Part shown: positions 10,401 through 22,400 of the stretch, in pieces
How positions within the stretch are numbered: the stretch's first letter is position 1
Layout: each line of letters begins with the position of its first letter
From: Callipepla californica brunnescens
Taxonomy: Eukaryota > Chordata > Aves > Galliformes > Odontophoridae
DNA: 64,000 bases
Reading direction: 5' to 3'
Assembly (NCBI GenBank): GCA_023055505.1
Contig: JALIRH010000004.1
Span: 40,119,502 to 40,183,501, forward strand
Translations under genes and position numbers: made by a program
The notes under the pieces: model-generated
What the model saw: only the letters and a program-made list of their open reading frames with translations
What the model was told of the DNA's origin: nothing
Database searches by the model: none

Positions 10401-13400
10401 AATTAGAAGAGTTATGATAACTTCTGGTTTGATTCTTATGCTAGATGCAGTTTGTTACAGAGATTTGTAAATACCCCCATTTCTAATCTCCCCAATGACC
10501 ACTCGGTTTTAATTTGTGTTTTATAGTTCTGTGCTGGTGACAATAAAGAGTAGCCCAGTTTTGTGCTGCCCTCACAAATCACCCATAACATATTATGCCT
10601 CTACAATCTACTATAACATAGCTATGGGTAAGGGTCTATTTTCTAATGCCTGGGTGATTCCTAGTTGATCCAAAGCAGAGTGGTTAACAGCTTTGAACAA
10701 TTATTAGTGTTTAACAAAATATGTGCTTCTGTAATAATGTTCTTCAAATTAAGCTATTAAAGCGGGATGGCAATTGGCTTAGTCTTTGACATATCCTCAT
10801 AGTATTGATGTCTGAGCAGTACAAAATGAATTACAGCTTTTATTTCAAAAGAAATGCTTTTTAAACATGTGGACCTTTCAGATGTCATTGTTCAGGAGTG
10901 GATGCAGTTTAATAACACTCTATTAAATTGCTGACTTTTGGAGATTGGAATTCTTAAAATACTACCTGAAGAAATTTGAGTTTTGACTTGTTCTCCGTAA
11001 GCTCTTCCATTGTAACTTTTCTAATTAGAGCTTAATTTCAGTTCTTCAAGTAGTGTGTTTAGAGTGACTGGGGGCGTAAGTTGTAGAAGTCTGTGTTGGA
11101 AGTTTTTCTGGTCTTAGTGTGTTGTAAGATGAGTAGTATGGTGGATAGCGGGCATCATAATCTGAGCCCTTTTAATATGCATTAATTTGTCTTTATGTGG
11201 ATCTAATGATGTTATAGGAAACAGTGTAACAGTCAGTGTGAATGTCTGTTTTATCAGTAAGTAATTTCCTCAAGTATGACAAGATTCCAGATTTTCAGCA
11301 TTTGCTCTGACTAGAGACTTTTTTTTTTTTTTTTCAGCAGAGACGTGAGTTTTTCATGATTTATTTAAAGATAACTATTTTAAGAACTTTTAACACCTAC
11401 AGTTTTTCCCTGTATTTTAGTAGCAATAGCGTTCTTCAAATCATATGTAGACTTTGTTCTAATTCAGAGTATTAATTGAATATGTGATGTGGAAACAAGC
11501 AAACAGGTTTGGTATCATTCATCCAAGACAACCAAAATAAAGGAATTTGAACGTTTAACTCTTCTCCGTTGTATGTGAACTGTTTATAACTGTTAAGTAT
11601 CCATAGAAGATAAGTAAGTGAAAGTAGTTATGCATGCTCCAAAGTTTCTGTGCGTACATCAGTAGGTTGAATTGGCTTTTTGGGTTCACAGCTCAGGTCT
11701 AAAGCTTGAAGGAGGGGCCAAAAAATGTCTTCTTGGTTACTCTGTTTATGAGGGCAATGCTACAGCAGAAAGTGAAACGGAGAAAGGCTTTCTAATTGTG
11801 TCCAGGTCTTGGACTCATGACTAGGCTTGATATGTGGTCTAATTGTGACTGATTTTTCATACTTTACCTGTAAACCAATAAATAAGATGCACGTTACAGG
11901 CCTCATTCACCAGTGTGTTTGATCTCTTTCATTACTTGGCTGTGGTGCTTTCTGACGTTTAACGATTTTCTGGATTGCTGCATCTGCATTTAAAAATTAT
12001 GGCTTTAACCATTTAAGATCAATGTTATTTATCTTGCTTATGTCACGTGATTTCTGGTTGTTATTGCTGGTAGTCACACACTTTGTTTTTTTGTTCATTT
12101 TGGAACATCAAACGTTTTCACTGAGAAGGAATGAGTTTGGACGTCAGTGAGTAGCCAGACTAGTATAAGTTGCTGAAGTTTATCTGAAAAGCAGTCACTT
12201 GGAAAGTGCAAGTGTTGATTTCACTTTTTTCTTCTTCACTAACTTCTGAAAATGTGTAGTTAAGGTACTTAGATACCTGCAATTCTTGCAGTATTTCAAA
12301 GCTTTGGTGTTTTCAGACCAATTTCTCTCTTGCACTTCGCTTGTGATATGCAGCTACTATAGCTTATCCAAGGAAGATTAAACTCAAATTCATTGCATAA
12401 GTGTCCACCTTGTATTGAAGCTAAAGTCAAAATAAGTGTACCTCTTCAGTTAGAGAGAACTTAACAACTCTTATGTAATTTTTACCTTGATCAAGTGGGG
12501 TATGAAAGGAGCAAAATACCTTATGTTCAACAAGAATTTAACTTTCATGGAGATTTTTCTTTGCAATCGTTTCAGATGTTATTTAAGCTCACTAATGAGT
12601 ACTGCAGCTGTGGCAATCCAACGTTAATTTGGAAAATCTGAGATAATAAATGTTGCTTAATGTTTATTCCTAAACTGTTATTGCCAATTACTGGTAATAT
12701 TTCTATATGTTTCAGTTGTTATTTTTTTTTTATTCTTCCTTGTTATGGGAAAGGATTTGGTACCTTTACTATTAAGCAGTTTGTAATAAAAATAACTTTT
12801 TAGAGCCAATCTTACTTTATATTAAAAAAAAAATCTATTGAATTTGTCATTTATATGCTTTTAGAGGGAGAAGTTAATTTTTTATTTTTTATTTTTTTAG
12901 CTCTTAGTGTTAATGCCTAATAATTACAGGAATTTTTTAACTAATTTTAAATTGTCTTAAAGGAACCCAGCCAGAATGGACCTCTTTTTACTGAGTTAAA
13001 GTTCTACATGCGAGCTGCTAAGCCAGATGAAAGTAAGCAGTCTATTAAAATGTTATTAATGAACTACAAGCATTTAGGAAAATAGAGTGTATAGGAATAA
13101 TGTTGATCTTTTAAAATTGTCTTTATATAGTTCTCAAAATTATTTTTTAATGATTAAAAACGTATGGACATACAGTCTTAGACGTTCAGGCCTATAGTAG
13201 GACTAGAGGGTACGGTAATACATTAGTTATAATTGTGTCAGTGGCACTGTCTAAATTGAAAACTCAGTTGTAATCTCTGTCCCTGTAAATGATGCATTAT
13301 TTAATTTCCAGTACAACTGGCATAGTAGTATCCATAAAATAAGCAGCTCTCATGTATGCAGAAACTGTCAGTGATGAGTACCCTCCTTCTGTGTAAATCC

Positions 13401-16400
13401 TTTTGATGCAAATTCATGAATTTACCTTTATTTGTATTTTCAGTTCAGAAGTGGACTAAGTCCCATAAACTGAAATATTTAGGTGTACCAAGATATTGGG
13501 GTTCTGGCTTGCATGAGAAAAGTGGAAACAGGTGACTATATCTTTTGTTGGCGTATACTAGGATTTATTTTATCAACACTCACCGTATGTTTTAACCTGA
13601 TTTGGCTTAAGGTGTGCTTTTCACTTATCTTCATATTGTTCACTTCTATAGTAAAAATTCATATTCATAACAGGGTATGTATTAGGAATAGACGAATAGA
13701 TACACTTTATACTGTTTCTTATTCATTTGTGTACATTAGTTTTCTTCTGTCTCAAATACTGCTGGAAACCGTAGAGCTCCATATATTTGTATGTGAATTA
13801 AAATAAAAATTGTTCTATATCTGTGGTTACTAAGACTAAAATTATTTAGGAATAATTTTTAGTATTCTTTTGTCACAAAGAGTTTTTATTACTTGGTATT
13901 GAATGATATGCCTCTTTATAAAACCTGCCTTCCCAGTGGACTTTTTTTCTATAGCTATTCCACAAAGAAGTTTTACTAGTTCTCTGACAGTATGTTAGGC
14001 TTTATCTTATGTAAAAATTACATTAGTTTTGAAAGGCAAAAGTAAATATAACTTTTTTGGAGTAAATTTCTGTTTTTATTCCCAGTTGAATACGTGGAAC
14101 TCTTTTGTACAGTTACTGTGAGCTCTTACATTAATCACTTTGGCTATAGTGGGGAATGTCAGGACACCTTTGGCAAATGAGGCTTATTTTCTGTGGCACA
14201 AAGAAAGGCTGTAATAGATTCCAAGAAACTAACTCTTGAAAGTAACTTTATTTAGTCACTTGGTGATTTAGACAGCCAAAAACATTTCTGTAAGTAATTG
14301 GTGCTGGATTTTACTGTGGTGAATTGCAGTATTTTCCTGTGTGAGTATGGTGTTGTGTAACCAGCCAGGCATAAGAATAGGCAGTGTTCTTTTGATTGGA
14401 CAGACTTGACAACCTCATGCAGAAAAGTTACTAATGGATATATCATTTTATGAAAGAAAAAAGTTTTTCCTATAAATTTGCTTTCTGTGAACCTGCAGCT
14501 TATCTTTTCAGATGTTGTCATTCAGTTATTTGTATGATTAACACATAGACGACTTTATAAAGAACAATTCATTAACTGTGCTGTTTTTTCCCTTGCATTT
14601 AGCTATCGGTTTATGATAATGGACCGTTTTGGCAGAGATCTTCAGAAGGTGTATGAGGAGAATGCAAAGCGATTTGCTCATAAAACTGTACTTCAATTAG
14701 GCTTGAGAATAGTAAGTTAAAAAGGACTTTCTTTTTGTATTTTTTTTGTGGTTTTTTTTTTTTAGTCTTCCTTGTGTAGCTCTTTCAGTTAGATCACATT
14801 TTTGTGCTGAGTACAGGTCCTCTGCTGGGTGGAGCTGGGTACTGCATTGCATTTATATTACTGTTTTGTTTTGTTAGCTTGATATTCTGGAATACATCCA
14901 TGAGCATGAATATGTGCATGGAGACATCAAGGCCTCAAACCTTCTTCAGAGTTACAAGAACCCTAATCAGGTATTTCTGATGCATTTTATTCCTCATGTT
15001 TTAAACCTTCTGTTTGACAACACATGGAAGTGCTTTGAACCGGTGAAATCTAGCAGAAGCTCATTTTTAAGAATGTATATAGTAACATTATTTCTGCTTG
15101 ACATTTATATCTAGTTAATATTCTACGATTTTTTAATGCAGTTTGCTGGACAGTTATCAAATTGACTATTTGCCCTAAATAATAATCTAGAGAAGCTCTC
15201 AAGATTAAAAAAAAATTGACTCTCAAATAGGTGTTTGCAGGTGGAAGCTTAAAATTATATAGCACACCAGTAAATTATGTTTGCCTGTCTGCATTGTTAC
15301 TTTGTTCCTTTGTTCAAGGAATCCATCAGATAAGTGTTCTGTTAGTTGGAAAAATTGGTCTTTAAAGTGCTGATTGTTCCACTTGATTTACAGAAGTCTC
15401 ATTTTTCTGCATTTATAACTTTTTTCACTATTAAAAAAACACATATTAGAATTTCAGAGACGTTTGTGTCTTCTTACCCAAATTTTAACTCATGTGATAA
15501 ATAATATCAGTTCTCTTAAAGTAAGTGGTGTCAGTGAGGGATATGTGAGAGGTGTATAGCAGTCAGTATTGTTTAAATGGGGCAGCTGTCTTAAAAGGAG
15601 GTAGGACAGAAAGTGAGAGACAGAATAACTCTTGACGCTGAGATATGGTAGAGTTTTTTGTTTGAAAATTTATTTGAAATCTTGAAATTTATTTGAAATA
15701 AAGCTTGTTGGTTACAAGTGACTGCTTGCTGTACTTTTTGTTTTAATTGGCAAGAAATAATTATTAGGTAAAATGCTGCTGTATGGGGGGAAAATCATGT
15801 ATAGTTTGAATTATATGCTGTGATCTCAATAAAATGAACATTGCTTAAATGAAAAAAAAATTATCACATCTTTTTAAGAACTGGAAATAGCTGGGATTTA
15901 CATTTATTTTTTGTGTATTTTTGTATTTGTAATTCTTTAACCTTGGGATTCTTTGTGGAAATTACTAGGTGTATTTGGTGGATTATGGGCTTGCCTACCG
16001 ATTCTGTCCCGAAGGAGTTCACAAAGCATATAAGGAAGATCCTAAAAGGTGTCATGATGGAACTATTGAGTATACCAGTATAGATGCACATAAGGGTGTG
16101 GGTAAGGATATACAACTTTTTTCTCAGTGATAAACAACTGTGAATCCTTTTAAAAATAAATACTTAAGACTTTGCTGTGTTGTTTTTAAATGGCCAGGTT
16201 TCTGAAGCTATTAGAAATTCTTTGTGGGCTATGTGAACAGACTGCTTTTTCTGAGCTTATGTTTGTTTTGAAAGTAGTTTTCTGTAGTTTTTAATGCAGC
16301 TTTCTTAAATAGCTTCCCTTAATTTATGAGGACAATTAAGATATATAGTGTCCTGCCTTTTATTAACTAGGTAGAAATGGGATAGTGCTTATGAGATCTT

Positions 16401-19400
16401 GTAAGGCAAGCACGTCCTGCTTTAAGGGGAAAAATCTTTTATCATTCCTTCATTATTTGTAGAGTTGCACAGTATGCTTTATAGATTAATTTTGATGATG
16501 TTTTAACGGAACTTTAATATGGATATTAATAATTGTGCCTATAGTCATTGAGAATCAAGAGGCAAGAATTTCAGAAATGTTGAATATTAAAATGACATCT
16601 GTGTGAATATATCTTGTTGATTTCTAGCAGACATCAATTTTCTTTGACGCTTATTCAAAAAATTAAGAACGAAGTGCATCTTGCACAAATGTCAGATTTT
16701 AAAAATTACTTACTTCAGGATGAACTTTTGCTCCATGTTTGAAATTGAACATGGGCAGAATAACTTGAACTGCTCGTTTATCCTTTTGAAGTATAATTTG
16801 TATCCAGTGTATGTGGGGTTTTTGTTTTGATGAGACTTCATCAATCTGATATCTTTCTGCCCTGTATCTGGTTTTCAGGCCACATGAAATATTTCGGCAC
16901 TGTTACAGAGAAAGAGAAATAAAAATTGTTTTGAACAGAAAGTCAGTCACTTCAGTAGCTTGCTCAATTTTTTCCACAATTGGGGTACTTAAAAAGCTTC
17001 CCAAAATGGGATAACTGCAGCTTGTCATATCCTTCAGTAGAAGAAAGAGGTTGATAAAGGACTTAAAAATGAATTTGTTCTTCCAGATGGAGGAACAATA
17101 TTTTTTTCCTTCCTTACTTTTGCACTTAAAGTAACAGATATGGTAGCATTTTGTTGTTGGCTTTGGCTTTCTGTTGTCTTAGCACATAAACAAATTTTAA
17201 CTGTTGTTCAACTCTGCATGTTTTTCTTTTTATTGGCTAATCTTATGGATCTTTTTTTAATCTGCGTGTATCTATTTAGCACCATCGAGACGTGGGGATC
17301 TGGAGATCTTAGGTTACTGTATGGTTCATTGGCTTAGTGGCCATCTACCATGGGAGGATAATTTGAAAGATCCAAATTTTGTCAGAGACTCAAAGATCAG
17401 GTGAGATTTTTTTTTTCGTTTTTTTTTTCTCTTTTGAAATCAGAAATGGAAATTGAAATGTCTTAGCACATAAATACTTTTTACTTTTTAGAATGTTCCT
17501 TTGTGCTCAGTACAAGGTCTTGTATACACCTCAACTTCTCTTCATTGCATTTAATGTATCCTTGATTTGTAATAAAATTTTACTTGTACTGTTATGCTTT
17601 GTCTTCTTCAAATAAGATGCTTATTTATCCACCAGTATTGTTGCTTTAGAGTACAACCATGGTAGCAGCGTAAAGGATTCTTATCAGTATGCAGGTTACC
17701 ATTAATTACACTTAAGAAAAAAATGAACTGAAGCATGAGGTATGAGTAGCCTTAATAGTATCATACTTTGAAATCAGTTGCAGAAATGAGACCTAAAGAC
17801 CTAAAGAGCTTTGAGATCTTTGAGCATCACTCCAGCTACAAATCTACTAACGTGGATTATTTTTGTCTTTCTCCCTCACTTTTGCCTTAGTTTTTTACTT
17901 CTCCCACTAACCTTCCCCTCAGACCTCTCATATAAAGACGGTTGTCCAAGCATAGCAGTTTCTGTCCTGTAAGCAAGTATTTGTTACTTGGCTTTCTTGC
18001 CCAGTTTTCACACTTTTGCTTCCATCAGTGTTACCAACAATTATTTTTCTGTCCTCTGCGGTTCTGCCCCCCTTTTCATTACTGCTTTGGCCCGGAGTCT
18101 GCTTGGAATAGTATCAGATAGAGAAATAGTTCTCCAGCAGAGGAGATAAGGGCACTGGTATGTGGGATTTTAAAGTGGAGCATTGCTTTTCCTTTTCCTT
18201 CTGCTTGCTGACTTCTGTAAGAATTGAAACTGGTGAAGAAAAGCTCGCCATATTTCAGATAGCCTTTGTGGCACTTGTTAGGTACTCAGACCTGCACACC
18301 TGAAAGTAGCTGTACTAAGTCAGACCAAAGATTTTACCTAGTATTGTTTCCTGTCACTGCCAGTGGACCAAGCCACATACTTATGAAATGTGTCAGAACA
18401 CTTTAACTTTTGAAACTTGAAAGAAATAATAATTTTGAATAATTTAATTTTTCAGATGTAGAGAAAACATTTCAGAGTTGATGGACAAATGTTTTCCTGG
18501 GAAAAATAAACCAGGTAAGAGGAGCGATTTTAAATTACAGTGCTTAATTTTTTTCTGAAATTTGTTGTGATAAAGTCTTAATTATGAGTTTATAAATATC
18601 AACTTCAAATAATCAGCATAATTAATGCATTTGTAACTTCTCATACTTAATGGTGGAAGTACAGAAACATATGGAAATTAACTGGAGGTACCATTTCTTT
18701 AGATGAAATAAGGAAATATATGGAAAAGGTGAAGCAGCTGACCTATGAAGAGAAACCTGCGTATCCAAGTTTCCGAGAAATACTTCTACAAGGCCTCAAG
18801 TCCATTGGGCAGAAAGATGATGGAGTACTTGACTTTGGCTTGTCAGAAAACGGAGATGTGCAAACGAACCCTGTGAAAAAGGTTTTTGTACTCTTAAGAA
18901 TTTGATGGCATTTTTTGAGCTAAATGGAAGGACTAGTCATATTGGAAATAGATGTCATTACTGCATCAAGTAGGAAATAAGCAAGTAGTGAAATGTTAAA
19001 TTAGAGAAATGAGTATAACTTAAATAAACATCACTAATTGATGTGAAAAATTAATCCAGAATGACGTGTACTTTCATATTAGAAAGTATCTTAGATAATG
19101 GAATGTGTATGTGTAATCATTACGACAATTGGGAAAATGAACGTTCAGTTACTTTGCTTAAGTTAGTGAGACTCTTCAGATTGGTCAAAATACGTGTAAG
19201 GTTGAAGAAGTCCAGGACACCTTTCACTAGACCAGGTTGCTCAGAGTCCCATCCGACCTGATCTTGAACACTTCTTCTCTGATAAACCTATTCCAGTGCC
19301 TCAGTCTACTCTCTTTGACTTTAGAACTGTTACTTCTATCACTGCATACCATTGTAGGAAGTCTCTCCGTTATTCTTGTAGGTGCCTTTACGTATGAGGG

Positions 19401-22400
19401 CTGCTCTGAAAGTAATGCCTCCTATGTTATTGTGTTGGCCCACGATATTAGGGCGGATGTTGGTGGTTTGACAGTAGAGGTTGAACCTTCCCGCCAATAT
19501 TCCGTTACATTTTGTTGCCGTGTGACAGATGTCAGCAGAGGGGCAGTCTGACATAATGGCGTCTGACATGGAAGTGCGTATGAAGCAATGGTGCATAACT
19601 GAGTTCCTCCATGCGGAAAAAATTGCACCCATTGAAATTCATCGGCGCTTGTTGAACGTTTATGGAGACCAAACTGTGGATGTGAGCACAGTGAGGCGGT
19701 GGGTGGTACGATTCAGCAGTGGTGACAGTGACCTGAAAGACAAGCCATGTTGTGGACGGCCATGCACAGCTGTCACACCAAGAAATGAAGAGCGTCTCAG
19801 TCAGCTCATCCAATCAAATCGGGGGGTTACAACCAGGGAACTGTGTACGGAGCTGAATGTTGGCTTCAGTGCATTGGAAACAATGGTAGGTAGCTGAGAA
19901 TTTGTTCTATCAAATAGTGTTACTGTGCTCTTTGTATTTGTTGTAGTTGCAGTGAAAATAAGTAGGAGGCATTACTTTCAGAACAAGCTATTTAAAAGTT
20001 GCATTAAGGTCTCTCTGGAGCTTTCTCCAGGCTGAAAAAGAAAAAATCAAAGCTCTTTCAGCCTCTATTAATTGGAGCTGTACTCCAGCTTTCTTACTGC
20101 CATCCTGGCTCTCCTCTGGACCTGATTCAACAGCTCTGAGTCCTTTCTGAGCTGGAGGCCCAATAACTGAATGCATTTTTCCAAGTGGGGTCTAAAAATG
20201 GCAGAGAGTGAGATTCACTTCCTTTGACCTACTAGCCCTGCTTCTTTTTTAATGTAGCCTGGGATATGCTTGGCTTTCCAGCCTGTAGCTGTGTGCTGTT
20301 GGCTAATTTTCATCCACCAGAACCCCCCAAGTCCTTTTCCTCAAGGCTGCTCTCAGTTCATTTATCCATCAGTCTGTACTTGTGGCTAGGATTGCTCTTA
20401 CCAGTGTGCAGCACTGTGCACTTTGTCGTGTTGAACCTCATGATAGTAGCTTCTTTTCCAAGACTAGGCCAAAAGTTTATTATTAAGTACAGTTTTTTAT
20501 GCCACTTCATACTGATATTTACATATTTAAGCCATGATGTAATGTTATTTAGGAACCCAAATTATAATGGTCGACTGGGAGTATTTTATTTCTTACATTT
20601 AAGAAGCCTTTAAAATCTAGATTTGGACTTTAATTTGAATGCACTGTAAAAACTTTTTAGAATACGACTTTCACATGACATAAAATGATTTTTAGTAAGG
20701 ATAGAAAATGAGCAAAAGGTGGGATAATAAATACCCTCTACTTCAAACTTTATTTATTAGCTTTCTATCTGCATTTCTTAAAAAGTGGCAGTTTATTAGT
20801 TTCTCTAGCATGAACCAGGGAGCTGAGAATTATAATACAGGGCAATGCTGTGAGAGCTGCCGTGAAAGTAATGCCTCCTATTTTGTTATGCTGGCCCATG
20901 ACGCCAGAGGCAGATGGTGGCGGTATGGCATTAGAGGTTGAACATTCCCACCAATATTCCTTTACATTTTGTTGCCGTGTGACAGATGGCAGCAGAGGGG
21001 CAATCTGACAAAGTAGAGTCTGAAGTAGAAGTGCATATGAAGCAAAGGTGTGGAATTGAATTCCTTCATGTGGAAAAAAGTGAAGCCATTAGCATTCATT
21101 GACGCTTTCTGAACATTTCTGGACCAAACAGTGGCTGTGAGCAGTGGGGCAAGTGAGTGTTGCCTTTCAGCAGTGGTGGCAGTGACATGGAAGCCTTGCC
21201 ATGTTCTGGCTGGCCATGCAGCTTTTGCACCGTGAAACAGAGTGTGTCTCAATCAGCTTATCCACATGAATCACCTAACGTTGGTGACGAAGTTGACAAG
21301 TAGTGATTTGTGGCCGAGAATTTGCTCTAACAAGTAGTGTTATTGTGGTAGTAAATAGGAGGCATTACTTTTGGAGTGACCTAGATACAGAAATTCTGCC
21401 TGTTTACTATTGTTATTAGGGACGAAAATGTTGGTTCTTAGTTTTCTAAGGCTGCATTTCCAGTTTTTCTTTCTTCATTTTTGCCCAGTGAACAGCTCAG
21501 TTTACTGTGGCTAAAATTTTACAGCTTTGGTCTTAATATTTTCTGTGGAATTAAGTGTAAAGATTTGTCCAAAAAGAGAGTTTATTATTTCTTTTTCACT
21601 TGTGGATCAACGTGACTTGAGTGTTCTGGAAAACAAAACAAAACAAAAAAACAAACCTGTTTAATGGTTGACTGAGTTCTTTGCTGAATAAGTTGGTCTG
21701 CTGCAGAGCCAACATCTGTGACCTTTGATGTCCTTGTCAAGCAGAGATGGCTGGTGAACATTTCCATTGGAATAAAAGTCTTATTTTCTGTAACCAATAT
21801 CAGTCAAGACCAAAGGGTGTAGTAATAGTTTTTCCATAGGTTCTTTTGTGCTAGCATTGGTTAGTGTTTTTATGTTGGACCTCTTTCTGCAGTTCTCCTT
21901 CTTTCCCTCTCAAAAAATCTGTGCTAGTTAAGAGAGAGCTGGACTACAGAACTGCTAAACTATTAGGTAGACAGAAGAAGAAAGGAAGAACATAATATAC
22001 TCATTAAAAATATTTGTATTTTTAGTGGTGAGAAGAGGCTTAACTTGAGGACTTTTTGAAAGATGAGCACTCTCTATGATCCAGACTGTTTAGAAACTGC
22101 TTTCTGTGAAGATGCTTTACCATTGTTCAGTAGCATCTTGCCTCAGATAACCAATGCCTTCCACCATATTCTGGATTTCTTTTGGCATGCTTGAAATCTA
22201 AATTGGAAAAGAAAAATGGAGTCTGGCTTCCACCCTTGAGAAGATGTTAATCTGTAGTGTAGAGTGTTTTTGATGTTTTGGCTGTACGGATCATTCAGTT
22301 CTGCCAGGTCTTAGGACACCTACTCTTCAATTCCTTAAGGGCAATCTACCAAAGTGTCATTCTGGAACTTTAGTAATTTCTAACTAGAAGAGAATGTCTA

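Larger units (their letters stand above)
13033..18702 (+). other. VRK1 introns 4-10 (between the exons listed)
   Basis: Introns at 13033-13443, 13532-14602, 14712-14877, 14971-15968, 16102-17279, 17401-18455 and 18515-18702. All are AT-rich and appear free of CR1, mariner and LTR insertions. Introns 6 (166 nt) and 10 (188 nt) are short. The contrast with the repeat-bearing introns 11 and 12 is clear. Confidence 0.65.

Noticed and set aside
13483..13806. An open frame covering VRK1 exon 5 and part of intron 5
   Set aside because: It is in a different frame from VRK1 and has no homology; a shadow of the exon plus AT-rich intron.
19529..19897. A mariner transposase gene
   Set aside because: Only the N-terminal DNA-binding half is present; the catalytic domain is deleted, so it is annotated as part of a mobile element.
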